Positions 23,096 to 31,116 of a DNA stretch of 64,000 nucleotides are shown one piece after another. Origin of the DNA: Geoglobus acetivorans (lineage in GTDB: Archaea > Halobacteriota > Archaeoglobi > Archaeoglobales > Archaeoglobaceae); assembly GCF_000789255.1 (NCBI RefSeq), contig NZ_CP009552.1:806001-870000 (forward strand), given 5' to 3'. The stretch's first letter is position 1, and each line of letters begins with the position of its first letter. The position numbers were made by a program, and so were the translations under genes. The notes beneath the pieces were generated by a model that searched no databases, was not told the origin of the DNA, and saw nothing but the letters and a program-made list of their open reading frames with translations.

Positions 23096-23710
23096 ATGCT
23101 GAACAACCTTCAGCCCATCCTGATCGAGCCCCCGGACGACCCCAGGTACAGGAAGAGGGAGGGTAAAAGGCCGAGCCACAAGCGACCCTTCAGAATTCTC
23201 AGGCCGATTGAGTACGAGCTTCTCAAGCAGGGTGCCAGAAAGAAGGAGAACCAGCTCAACCTCGATGTCTTACTGCTCACAGGACTGAGATACGAGGAGG
23301 CACGCAGGCTCCAGCAAAATCCGGAGTGGTTCGACGGCAACTTCATCAGGATCCCGGAGATGAAGGTGACCAGGCAGAGAAGGCAGAGGCAGAGGTGGGT
23401 CAGGCTCAGCCTGATAGGCAAAACCATCCTGCCGTTCTTCTTCGACAGCAGACCTCTGCCCGATCCCCACGTCTGGAAGGAGAACCTGGTCAGGTGGGCT
23501 GAGAGGGCAAACCTCGACCCTTCAGGGCTCGGGGCGAAGACCACTCGAAAAACATGGGAGAGCTGGCTGGTGTTCTGCTACCCACACAGGCAGATCGAGA
23601 TAATCCAGAGCCAGGGGCACGGCCTGCTGACGGCCATAGAGCACTACATCAACATGCCGTTCACCGAGGACGACAGGAGAATGATGGAAAAATATTTGCA
23701 TGGGTGGTGA
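23096..23710 (+). CDS. short tyrosine recombinase (second integrase)
   Basis: 204 residues, catalytic domain only. Catalytic set visible: R65 in LLTGLRYEEAR, K148-x-x-R151 in KTTRKTWESW, H175 in SQGHGLLTA and nucleophile Y184 in IEHYINMPF. It lacks the N-terminal arm-binding domain of the other integrase, and differs in sequence. Likely roles: inversion or resolution of the element, monomerisation, or integration in another host. It has its own promoter, shared in sequence with the structural operon. Confidence 0.82.
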   Translation: MLNNLQPILIEPPDDPRYRKREGKRPSHKRPFRILRPIEYELLKQGARKKENQLNLDVLLLTGLRYEEARRLQQNPEWFDGNFIRIPEMKVTRQRRQRQRWVRLSLIGKTILPFFFDSRPLPDPHVWKENLVRWAERANLDPSGLGAKTTRKTWESWLVFCYPHRQIEIIQSQGHGLLTAIEHYINMPFTEDDRRMMEKYLHGW

Positions 23711-23773
23711 TATTTGAAGCAAAATTCTGATTTGCTGTAACATTTATATTTGTGCAAGGGAAAACAAAAATTC

Positions 23774-24175
23774 GTGAGTAAATCGGAGGTATTTAAAATT
23801 GCAATTTCAGCATTTGGTATTGGCCTTGGTATGGGTTTTGGCCTTCCAAGCTCGTACCAGATAATCGGATCTGTTATATTGTCTACAATAAATCAGATCA
23901 TTGTGCCATACTTTTCGTTTTGGCTGGTAGCATTTTTATTATATGTTACAATCTTCATTTTAATATACTTGCATTATGACGAGACTTTTGCCACATTATA
24001 CAGGATTTTCTGGATATGGGGCCCTACAGGATCCTTTAGCTGGATCGGTGGTGTTGTGGCGTCTCACAACCCCTATATTGGAATTCTGTTATTGTTTTTA
24101 GGAGTTCTTTTGGGATTAGCATTTAGATGGGCTGTCCCTCCTATAACAAAATACCTCATCTGGAGAGAATTTTGA
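23774..24175 (+). CDS. four-TM membrane protein
   Basis: About 133 residues from GTG 23774; TATA-like tttatatt near 23743-23750 supports that start over the upstream one. Helices: IAISAFGIGLGMGFGL, FSFWLVAFLLYVTIFILIYL, GPTGSFSWIGGVVA, GILLLFLGVLLGLAF. AT-rich. No family recognised. Confidence 0.6.
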   Translation: MSKSEVFKIAISAFGIGLGMGFGLPSSYQIIGSVILSTINQIIVPYFSFWLVAFLLYVTIFILIYLHYDETFATLYRIFWIWGPTGSFSWIGGVVASHNPYIGILLLFLGVLLGLAFRWAVPPITKYLIWREF

Positions 24176-24183
24176 GCCAGTTC

Positions 24184-24215
24184 ACACCCCCCACCTTTTC
24201 AAGGCTTAAATACCT
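24184..24215 (+). promoter_or_regulatory. shared promoter/operator motif, copy 2 (before the virion block)
   Basis: ACACCCCCCACCTTTTCAAG followed by GCTTAAATACCT, aligning without gaps to 23044-23075. The CTTAAATA box would start a transcript near 24232, giving a leader of about 140 bases before the TTG at 24374. Confidence 0.6.
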
Positions 24216-24247
24216 CCTTTTGACATAAATTGTCTGAGTAGCTGAAA

Positions 24248-24359
24248 AAAGCCGGGGAAGCGAGACCATGTTGGCCAGCGAAGACGGGTTGCCTGGCGTA
24301 AACTGTTTTGGCGTCTGTGGCCACCCTGGACTACCGCTGTTCTCCGAACCCCCGGCTTT
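24248..24359 (+). promoter_or_regulatory. structured leader RNA of the structural operon
   Basis: AAAGCCGGGG (24248-24257) and CCCCGGCTTT (24350-24359) form a perfect 10-bp closing stem around about 92 bases that contain further helices, for example GCCAG/CTGGC and AGACG/CGTCT. The GGAGGTGG ribosome site follows at 24362-24369. The first seven paired bases (GCCGGGG/CCCCGGC) equal the acceptor stem of the tRNA-Ser where the element is integrated, but D and T arms are not recognisable. Possible switch, packaging signal or tRNA mimic. Confidence 0.5.
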
Positions 24360-24373
24360 CGGGAGGTGGTCGG

Positions 24374-25057
24374 TTGGATAGGGAAAAGGGTAACGGATTC
24401 CGGGAGACTCTGCCGGGCTGGCTTCTCCTCGCACTGATGGTCTCGTCCGTGATCACTCCTGTCGCCGCGGAGGATCAGGGATTCTTCGGCAGGCTCAAGC
24501 TGGCCTTCGACTACCTGAAGGACCCGGGCCTGCTCGTCAGCTACATCAAGAACGAGTTCATCAACCCGCTGCTCAAGAAGGACCCGTACAGCAGGTACAA
24601 GAAGATCAGCACTTCAGGCTCCGGCTCCACCTCAGCCGAGCCACCCTACATGAAGGATGTCAGGGAGAGGCTTAACGGCTACTTTGCCAAAATCGATGGC
24701 TACACCCTCTCTGAGAGCCAGCTGAAGACAATTAAGGACTCGGGCGTGAGGGACGTCACGCTCGCGGTCATGGACAGCAAGCGGACCTACTACGTCAAGC
24801 ACGTCTACGTCTCCGGCTCGACGGTCAAGGTGGACGGTAAAGCCACCAGGAACATGGTCTCCATCACACCCAAGGCAGCCCACGAGCTGGTCCTCATGCT
24901 GGACAGCTACCTCGAAGACGGCAGCCTCAGCAGCGCCGAGCTCAAGAGCCTCGGCAACTGGGGCCTGCAGAAGTACAGGAGCGGGGACATCTCCGGCAAG
25001 AAGTCCCACATCGAGGCGGTTCTGAACTTCCTGCTTTCCGGAGGTGGTGAGGGTTGA
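24374..25057 (+). CDS. secreted protein, first gene of virion-like block
   Basis: 227 residues from a TTG start with GGAGGTGG eight bases before; longer starts would not give a proper signal peptide. Signal peptide GWLLLALMVSSVITPVAA, then a mature domain with a Ser/Gly linker (STSGSGSTSAEPP) and an alpha/beta part. No second TM helix. It overlaps the next gene by four bases and its end codons contain that gene's ribosome site. A structural or envelope protein is inferred from context. Confidence 0.65.
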   Translation: MDREKGNGFRETLPGWLLLALMVSSVITPVAAEDQGFFGRLKLAFDYLKDPGLLVSYIKNEFINPLLKKDPYSRYKKISTSGSGSTSAEPPYMKDVRERLNGYFAKIDGYTLSESQLKTIKDSGVRDVTLAVMDSKRTYYVKHVYVSGSTVKVDGKATRNMVSITPKAAHELVLMLDSYLEDGSLSSAELKSLGNWGLQKYRSGDISGKKSHIEAVLNFLLSGGGEG

Positions 25058-26856
25058 GAAAAGCGGTCGCCCTTCTTCTCGCCCTCCTGATGCTCGTCAG
25101 CCCTGCACTGGCGGCGACGGTCGTTGTTCCGGGGCTTCCGCCCGTCGTCGTCCCAGACTCGCCGTACAGCGGTGCGGTGCTTCACCTGCCGATGGATGAG
25201 GGGACTGGCAATGTCACCTACAATGCGGTGAATCCGACTCTCAATAATGGCACATTGGTTGATGGAAACTCTACCAACACAGACGGCGTAACATTGCCAA
25301 CTTGGGTTCCAGGAAAGCTAGGATATGCTTTGCAGTTTGATGGCGAGGATGATTACGTAGTTATTAGTGATTTCTCAGCTTCCGACCCGCAAAATGCAAT
25401 CACTGTAACTATGTGGGCAAATCCTGCAGAAGGCACCACTCTTCTTAACAGAAGATCGGGTAATTTAGGAAGTATATCTACAGGTTGGGTTCACTGGGCT
25501 ATAGGATACGGCTCTGACACAAAGTTTTATTTCCACCTTACAACATGGGATGGGACTTCGTCTGGAGGAAAAAGGACTATATCTTCGCAACCACATCAGC
25601 CGAACAACTGGTATTTTATAGCTATGTCTTATGATAGTACAACTGGGGAATTTAAAGGCTACATTAATGGAAAACTCGAAGCAAGTTTAGTCATTCCTGC
25701 TGGTGAGAGGATAATCTACTATGACTACAACGATCCCAATGCTGGAGGCATTGATAGGAGATTGTTCATAGGCGACTTTGACGGGTCTTATAGAGCTCCT
25801 GGTAAGAAGACAATCGACGAAGTAATGATCTTCAACCGCGCTTTAAGCGACGAGGAGATCCAGCTCCTCTATCAGCGCGGCGCCTCACACCGCTTCGACA
25901 CCAACATCTCCATCAACCTCAGGCAGATCAGCGTACCGCGCCTCGACCTCGGCAGGGGCTCTGCTGCTGTTGAGGTCAGCTTCGATGTGTCAGCCGATGC
26001 CACCAACGTCTGGATTCCCGTTCCTGCGGCAGCAACGGACCTCAGCACCACGAGCTTCGCCTACGGCATAGACGGGAAGGTCCTCACCATAGACGACAAC
26101 CGCTATGTCAACGCCTCATCTGTGAGCTTTAAGATCCCGATACGCATCGATTCTGCCACAGAATCCGAGCTGCCGGGCGAGCTCTACCTCGATAGCGATT
26201 CGAAAACCTTCGAGTTCAGGAAGAGCGTCCGCATCTACAATCCGAGCGACATCAGCATCATGGCGACCCTCAGCATCGACCCCTCGGCGATAGGCATCGC
26301 CAACGCGTACCTGGACGGCAGCCCCATGAGCCTCTACAACGGCTCGCTGATCTCCTCCGTCATGCTGAGCCCCAGCGAGTCCAAGGTCATGGAGCTGACC
26401 GCTTCGCTGCCGGTAAGCAAGCAGGAGATTGAGTTCCGCTCAACCCTCGACGACTTCCTGGAGATAGACAGCTTCGACGAAGCTTACAGAATGGCCCAGA
26501 GCGTTGCTGAAGGCAAGATCGACACAATGACAAGGGTGATAGCAATCGAGACCCTGGACTTCAGGAGCTTCGGCAACCGCAGCGTCGTCATCCCGCTTGA
26601 TGTCAAGGCGAAGGACATCATCGAAGCCAGAACCCTCACGGGCTCGAAGGAGCTCCTGGAAATCAGGGAGGGGAAGGACGGCAGGGCGGAGATAGTCGTC
26701 CCGGCAACCGCCTTCAACGGAACGGCCTTCGACATGCATCACGCCGAGGTCAAGGTCATCTACAACAAGAAGCCAGCCTGGTGGGAGGGCATCCCGTTCC
26801 TGAAGAGTTTGAGCGGATTTTTTGAGTTTCTGAAAAAGCTGTTCGGAGGTGGATGA
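25054..26856 (+). CDS. secreted LamG/concanavalin-like protein, candidate virion surface protein
   Basis: 600 residues from TTG. Signal peptide (AVALLLALLMLVSPALA), then a LamG jelly-roll at about 45-275 (LQFDGEDDYVVISDFSA, ITVTMWANPAEGTT, NNWYFIAMSYDSTTG, IDEVMIFNRALSDEEIQ) that probably binds glycans, then beta domains (about 285-560) and an amphipathic C-terminal helix. Bases about 25200-25830, which encode LamG, are clearly AT-richer than the GC-rich flanks, suggesting a swapped receptor-binding module. No C-terminal TM anchor. Confidence 0.78.
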   Translation: MRKAVALLLALLMLVSPALAATVVVPGLPPVVVPDSPYSGAVLHLPMDEGTGNVTYNAVNPTLNNGTLVDGNSTNTDGVTLPTWVPGKLGYALQFDGEDDYVVISDFSASDPQNAITVTMWANPAEGTTLLNRRSGNLGSISTGWVHWAIGYGSDTKFYFHLTTWDGTSSGGKRTISSQPHQPNNWYFIAMSYDSTTGEFKGYINGKLEASLVIPAGERIIYYDYNDPNAGGIDRRLFIGDFDGSYRAPGKKTIDEVMIFNRALSDEEIQLLYQRGASHRFDTNISINLRQISVPRLDLGRGSAAVEVSFDVSADATNVWIPVPAAATDLSTTSFAYGIDGKVLTIDDNRYVNASSVSFKIPIRIDSATESELPGELYLDSDSKTFEFRKSVRIYNPSDISIMATLSIDPSAIGIANAYLDGSPMSLYNGSLISSVMLSPSESKVMELTASLPVSKQEIEFRSTLDDFLEIDSFDEAYRMAQSVAEGKIDTMTRVIAIETLDFRSFGNRSVVIPLDVKAKDIIEARTLTGSKELLEIREGKDGRAEIVVPATAFNGTAFDMHHAEVKVIYNKKPAWWEGIPFLKSLSGFFEFLKKLFGGG

Positions 26857-28140
26857 GTGGTGAGGAAGATGTTGGTGGCCCTTGCGGCCGTTGCGATGCT
26901 TGTGTTGGTGCTGCCTGCGGGTGCTGCGACGATAAGCTACAGCTTCGATCAGGACACCATCGTGCCGACCGACTTCGGTGAGGAGATAATCAACGGCAAC
27001 GCTGCGAACCTGACCATCACGGTTCTGACCAACAGCAGCAAGCCCTTCACAGCCAGCTCGTTCTCAGATCCGGCAAACACGACCATAAACGTGACGGTGC
27101 AGTTCCTCGACTCCCTCGGTCTCGCCGTGGACGTCACGGGCGATGGCGTCGAGGACACCTTCACCGCAGCAGAGAACGCAACCAGCCCCGGGACTTACGA
27201 GGTCTCCCTGAACCTCTCCGCAAGGCCCGGTGAGTACACCATGTCCATAAGGGCCTCTGCCACGGACTCCAGCACCGGGACTGTGCTGGAGGAGGGGAGA
27301 CTGGATGTTCAGGTGTACATCTCTGAGCCCTACTGGGTCACGGTGTGGGCGGACGAGGGAGAGAAGCTGACCCTCGGCTCCCTGAGCTTCGAACTCGATA
27401 CCGTCAACGACAGGGGTGCAGTTGTGGTGCTCGGCAGCAATCTCGTCACGCTGAGCCCAGACAGCACCACCGGGGAGATCTTCACCAAGGTGGACATCGA
27501 CGGCGATGGAATTGCGAGCGACTGGATGTTCATCAAGAAGACCGACAGCGGTCCGAGCGAGGTCAAGTTCTACAGCAGGAACGACATCCTCCCCCAGCTG
27601 GAGGATACCATAAAGGTGAGCGGAGACAGCGTTACCAGGGACGCATGGCTGAAGAACGGCAACAGCTACCGCCAGCTCATCCTGTGGGATCAGTCACCGC
27701 TGAGCTGGATCAAGGCGGTTGACTACTACATAATCCCGTCCAAGAACGCCAGGGACTGGAAGGAGGGCTGGGGTGCAGGGTACTCGGGCAAGGTGACCGT
27801 CATCAAGAGGACCACGTGGCTCGGGCTGATCAGCAGCGATGAGGAGGTGTTCGAGGGCAACATGTTCGGCAGGAACGTCGGTGACGAGGTCATGAAGCTG
27901 TTCGGCAGGTGGGCAGGGAACAAGGCAAGGTTCGGCTGGGGATGGGAGGTCGTGCAGGGAATTGCCAGGATGGTCTACCCGAGCAACTACGAGCTGAAGT
28001 TCAGAAATGCAGCCATTCCGGCAGAGCTTGAGTTCAGGGGCAAGTTCGTCATGCCGACCCTCTTCGGGGAGGGTGTGGACTGGAACGCCCTGATCGTCGG
28101 GGACGACACATCAGGCACAGGAAACACCACCAGCACGTGA
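26857..28140 (+). CDS. secreted beta-rich protein, candidate spike or envelope protein
   Basis: 427 residues from a GTG directly after the previous stop. Signal peptide (MLVALAAVAMLVLVLPAGAA), an Ig-like N-terminal domain with several N-glycosylation sites (NLT, NSS, NTT, NVT, NAT, NLS), Asp-rich calcium-like segments (VDVTGDGVEDTF, KVDIDGDGIASDW) and an alpha/beta C-terminal half with Trp-rich stretches (WGAGYSGKV, FGWGWEVV). No TM anchor at the C-terminus. Resembles in plan the protein at 31828-33246. Likely exposed on the particle or cell. Confidence 0.65.
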   Translation: MVRKMLVALAAVAMLVLVLPAGAATISYSFDQDTIVPTDFGEEIINGNAANLTITVLTNSSKPFTASSFSDPANTTINVTVQFLDSLGLAVDVTGDGVEDTFTAAENATSPGTYEVSLNLSARPGEYTMSIRASATDSSTGTVLEEGRLDVQVYISEPYWVTVWADEGEKLTLGSLSFELDTVNDRGAVVVLGSNLVTLSPDSTTGEIFTKVDIDGDGIASDWMFIKKTDSGPSEVKFYSRNDILPQLEDTIKVSGDSVTRDAWLKNGNSYRQLILWDQSPLSWIKAVDYYIIPSKNARDWKEGWGAGYSGKVTVIKRTTWLGLISSDEEVFEGNMFGRNVGDEVMKLFGRWAGNKARFGWGWEVVQGIARMVYPSNYELKFRNAAIPAELEFRGKFVMPTLFGEGVDWNALIVGDDTSGTGNTTST

Positions 28141-28149
28141 GGTGGGAGC

Positions 28150-29805
28150 GTGAGACTCCTCCCAATTTTTTTAATCCTGCTGCTCGCAGCCTACCCCGCG
28201 GCGGCGTTCGATTTCTCGTCGGTATTCAAACCACTTGACGACCTCTTCAGGAAGCTGAACGAGCTGTTCTACAGGAACGAGATCATAGAAAATCTCGAGA
28301 TGTTCAAAACCAACTACGAGCTTGTAAACGGCATATACGTTGAAAAGACGTCGTGGGGCATAATCTCAGGCTCATCCGTCAATTTTACCGATCCCGATCT
28401 GAGCACCCTCGCCGCCCAGCCCGAGGTGGGTGTGATAGTCCAGTTCAAGAGGCTGCCCTCCCTGGACACGATCTACCAGATAGCCGCCATCCTCGGAGCT
28501 GAGGTCTACCACATAGACAGGGGCATCAACGCCGCCATCTTCAAGCTCGTCGACAAGCCGAAGCTGAAGCAGTTCATCCTGCAGAACGCCAGCAGGTTCG
28601 ACGTCGCGAGCGTGTACGTCGACTTCGTCATGAGGGTTCCCGAGAGGCCCAACCCTCCGAACCCGCCTGCGAAGCCTGAGAGGCCTGAAAGGGCTCCAGA
28701 TAACAGGACCAACAACACCATCGAGAGGCCAGACTACCGCCCCTGGGTCGGCAACCCACACAGGCCTGTGGAGCTCCCACCCCAGGCGGAGGGTGTGAAC
28801 AGAACCGTCAGGGAGGTTGTGATTGAGAGGAAGCAGGCCGAAAATGCCGTGTGGAACGACAAGCTGATCGCAGCCTCGGACCTCTGGAAGGAGAACATCA
28901 CGGGCAGGCAGGTCGTGATAGCAATCCTGGACACGGGGGTCGACGAGAACCACCCGATGCTGAACGGCTCTGTCATAGGCGCGATAAGCTTCGTGGAGGG
29001 TGAAAGCCCGCATGACTACAACGGACACGGGACGCATGTGGCGGGAATAGCTGCAGGCAGGCCGGTGCAGATAAACAAGGACGGCAGGCTCGTGTGGGTG
29101 AGCGGAGTCGCCCCAAACGCTGCCATCCTGAACGTCAAGGTCCTGGACAGGAACGGTGCGGGCTCGCTGAGCACGGTGATAAAGGGGCTGGACTACGTCG
29201 CCGAATGGCACGACAGGCACCCCGACGTCCCCATAGTGGTCAGCATGAGCCTCGGGACCCCGTTCGGCAACCCCTCTGACCCTGTCAGCCAGAAGGTCAA
29301 CTGGCTCGTCAGGGAGAAGAGGATCCCCGTGGTTGTCGCTGCTGGCAACGAGTTCCTGGTGATAGACAGCCCGGGTCTTGCCGAGAACGCCATCACAGTA
29401 GCAGCAGTGGACAGCCAGGGCAAGGTGGCGTCGTTCAGCGGTAAGGGTCCGGGGACAAACTGGAAGGACATCAAGCCGGACATCGCCGCTCCTGGCGTTA
29501 AGATCCCGTCGGCGAGGGCGAACTCGAGGGACCTCATCGAGATGTCAGGAACGTCGATGGCGACTCCGCACGTCAGCGGCGTCGTGGCGTTGATCCTGGA
29601 GGAGAACCCCGACCTGAAGGACAAGCCTGAACGCATTAAGGAACTGCTTGAGGCTACGGCCAAGGACGACCCATCACAGCCCGAGATCTGGGAGGGGGCG
29701 GGCATAGTCGATGCTTACGCTGCCGTGAAGAAGCTGCCGAAGAGGACGGGCTTCGCCCTCAGCTCCCCGCTCGACTGGGTGAAGAGCCTGTTCGGAGGTG
29801 GGTAG
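28150..29805 (+). CDS. secreted subtilisin-like serine protease (S8)
   Basis: 551 residues from GTG. Signal peptide (LPIFLILLLAAYPAAA), propeptide with an I9-like fold (VGVIVQFKRL, about 90-165), a Pro-rich linker, then the S8 domain with D261 (AILDTGVDENHP), H293 (NGHGTHVAGIAAG), oxyanion N400 (VVAAGNE) and S469 (GTSMATPHVSG), all catalytic residues intact. C-terminus ends in a short SLFGGG tail. Inside a virion-like operon it may mature structural proteins or help entry through the S-layer. Confidence 0.9.
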   Translation: MRLLPIFLILLLAAYPAAAFDFSSVFKPLDDLFRKLNELFYRNEIIENLEMFKTNYELVNGIYVEKTSWGIISGSSVNFTDPDLSTLAAQPEVGVIVQFKRLPSLDTIYQIAAILGAEVYHIDRGINAAIFKLVDKPKLKQFILQNASRFDVASVYVDFVMRVPERPNPPNPPAKPERPERAPDNRTNNTIERPDYRPWVGNPHRPVELPPQAEGVNRTVREVVIERKQAENAVWNDKLIAASDLWKENITGRQVVIAILDTGVDENHPMLNGSVIGAISFVEGESPHDYNGHGTHVAGIAAGRPVQINKDGRLVWVSGVAPNAAILNVKVLDRNGAGSLSTVIKGLDYVAEWHDRHPDVPIVVSMSLGTPFGNPSDPVSQKVNWLVREKRIPVVVAAGNEFLVIDSPGLAENAITVAAVDSQGKVASFSGKGPGTNWKDIKPDIAAPGVKIPSARANSRDLIEMSGTSMATPHVSGVVALILEENPDLKDKPERIKELLEATAKDDPSQPEIWEGAGIVDAYAAVKKLPKRTGFALSSPLDWVKSLFGGG

Positions 29806-29806
29806 G

Positions 29807-29902
29807 TTGTTTTGGTTAGTCTTGTACATTCTGCTGCTTCCCATAGCAGCTCTGAGGGATCTGAAAGAAAACGTGTCTAAACTTTGCAGGAGGTGGAAGT
29901 AA
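29807..29902 (+). CDS. 31-residue single-TM peptide
   Basis: TTG start one base after the protease stop, with the GGAGGTGG that encodes the protease tail as ribosome site. MFWLVLYILLLPIAALRDL is hydrophobic, followed by a basic end. Its TAATG stop-start junction with the next gene supports translation. Confidence 0.5.
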   Translation: MFWLVLYILLLPIAALRDLKENVSKLCRRWK

Positions 29903-30330
29903 TGGAGTTGGATTATGGTCTGGTGTGGGGGTACGTGAGCAAAACATCGGCATTTTCTGCACTGTCTCTCGGAGGTATTGTTAGCGTGGTCTGGGCCATT
30001 GCCCTGCTTGTAGCACTGTATTATGTCTGGAGCAACGGAGTTCTGTTGAATTACATAATCTATGGCATACTGAACTTGGTCTTCGCGATTGCTGGCGTGG
30101 TTTTAGCAGTAATTGTAGGGCTGGTCCTGTTGATACTCGGCCCACTGGCCATCTTGGCAGCGGTAGTCGTGGCCACCCTCCCGGTACTGTGGTACAGAAG
30201 CAGACTGACAGACTCATGGGTCATGGCGATCTTGTGGGTTGGAGCCACCGGGATTGCGTCAGTGATAGGGCTATCGCCACTCGTGGATGCGTTCTTCTTC
30301 GTAAACTTTGCAGACGGGGATTACTGGTGA
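29902..30330 (+). CDS. multi-TM membrane protein, candidate VP3-like envelope protein
   Basis: 142 residues from the ATG in TAATG with AGGAGGTGG upstream. Four or five helices (LGGIVSVVWAIALLVALYYV, LNYIIYGILNLVFAIAGVV, VIVGLVLLILGPLAILAAVV, SWVMAILWVGATGIASVIG). Small multi-TM proteins of this sort form the membrane face of pleolipovirus particles; that comparison is by architecture only. Confidence 0.65.
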   Translation: MELDYGLVWGYVSKTSAFSALSLGGIVSVVWAIALLVALYYVWSNGVLLNYIIYGILNLVFAIAGVVLAVIVGLVLLILGPLAILAAVVVATLPVLWYRSRLTDSWVMAILWVGATGIASVIGLSPLVDAFFFVNFADGDYW

Positions 30331-30336
30331 AAGGAC

Positions 30337-30594
30337 ATGCTCTTCGTGGGGTTGCCCTTGCCAGCGAGACTGATAATTGCACTGCTTTATGACTTAGTGG
30401 ACGCGTTAAACATGGTATCAGTTCTCGGTGATATCGGTGAGGGCTTTGGTGGTGGGCTGGTAGGGTTCCTACTCACAGGCAATCTCAAGGCCACCCTTGC
30501 GGTGGCAATTGACGGGATCCTGCCACCCCCATTTGATTTCTTCCCCACAGCCACGACGATAGTCATAGCAGATGAAATGGGGTGGTTGGAGTGA
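30337..30594 (+). CDS. small membrane-associated protein
   Basis: 85 residues with hydrophobic segments (LPLPARLIIALLYDLVDAL, FGGGLVGFLLTGNLKATLAV) and PPPFDFFPTATTIVIADEM. Begins six bases after the preceding gene and overlaps the next by four. The segment pattern resembles two short TM helices. No family recognised. Confidence 0.6.
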   Translation: MLFVGLPLPARLIIALLYDLVDALNMVSVLGDIGEGFGGGLVGFLLTGNLKATLAVAIDGILPPPFDFFPTATTIVIADEMGWLE

Positions 30595-30734
30595 GGCTCG
30601 TACTCATACTGTTGATCGCCTTGCTTGTACTTGCATTTCTGATTAAAGGCCCTGAAACGACTATTGAGAACATCATCACGGCACTTGTGATAGCGCTGAT
30701 TGTGAGGGTGGTGATAGCACTTGCCGACGATTGA
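30591..30734 (+). CDS. small two-helix membrane protein
   Basis: 47 residues from GTG in a GTGA overlap. Two hydrophobic stretches, LVLILLIALLVLAFLI and IITALVIALIVRVVIALA, with KGPETTIEN between. Overlaps the next gene by 14 bases. Supported by composition and operon packing. Confidence 0.55.
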   Translation: MRLVLILLIALLVLAFLIKGPETTIENIITALVIALIVRVVIALADD

Positions 30735-31116
30735 TTTGTCTCTGGTTTTGCTTGCAGTCTACATAACAGCAGTTATAATGACTGGAATATTCAGCAGCTG
30801 GGAGTATGCAGCATTTCTATCTATAGTTTTCTCGTTCCTACCGCTCCTGTTGATACCGAACGAGTACATAGCCTTCCTGCAGATTCCCCTGATCGAGGAT
30901 AAGTTATTCGTCGTGAACAACCTCACGGTGCTGCTGCTGTTCAACTCCTTCATAATAGCATACGCATTCAGCGCATGGGTCAGAACGCTGTTCGTGCTGA
31001 TTTTCGTTCTGACAGTCATGCATTCGACAGGCTTATTGCAGAGCATTCTTGGCCAGATACTTCCTCTCGAACTCATAACTGACTGGGTCAAGGAGGCGAT
31101 CCAGAATGGCCTATAA
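30721..31116 (+). CDS. multi-TM membrane protein
   Basis: 131 residues from TTG, three to four helices (LSLVLLAVYITAVIMTGIF, YAAFLSIVFSFLPLLLIP, LTVLLLFNSFIIAYAFSAW, LFVLIFVLTVMHSTGLL). Ends 11 bases into the next gene. Role unknown, presumably particle or membrane biogenesis. Confidence 0.65.
   Translation: MPTIDLSLVLLAVYITAVIMTGIFSSWEYAAFLSIVFSFLPLLLIPNEYIAFLQIPLIEDKLFVVNNLTVLLLFNSFIIAYAFSAWVRTLFVLIFVLTVMHSTGLLQSILGQILPLELITDWVKEAIQNGL

Noticed and set aside
24251-24356. A true tRNA gene, because the ends equal the tRNA-Ser acceptor stem
   Set aside because: No D-arm, anticodon arm or T-loop (GTTC-A/G-A) of correct spacing; kept as structured leader only.
27345-27722. Plus-strand frame inside the secreted protein gene
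   Set aside because: Arg/Gln-rich shadow of GC-rich codons, no start signal; same for long antisense frames over 28372-29220, 35519-36355 and 38013-38897.
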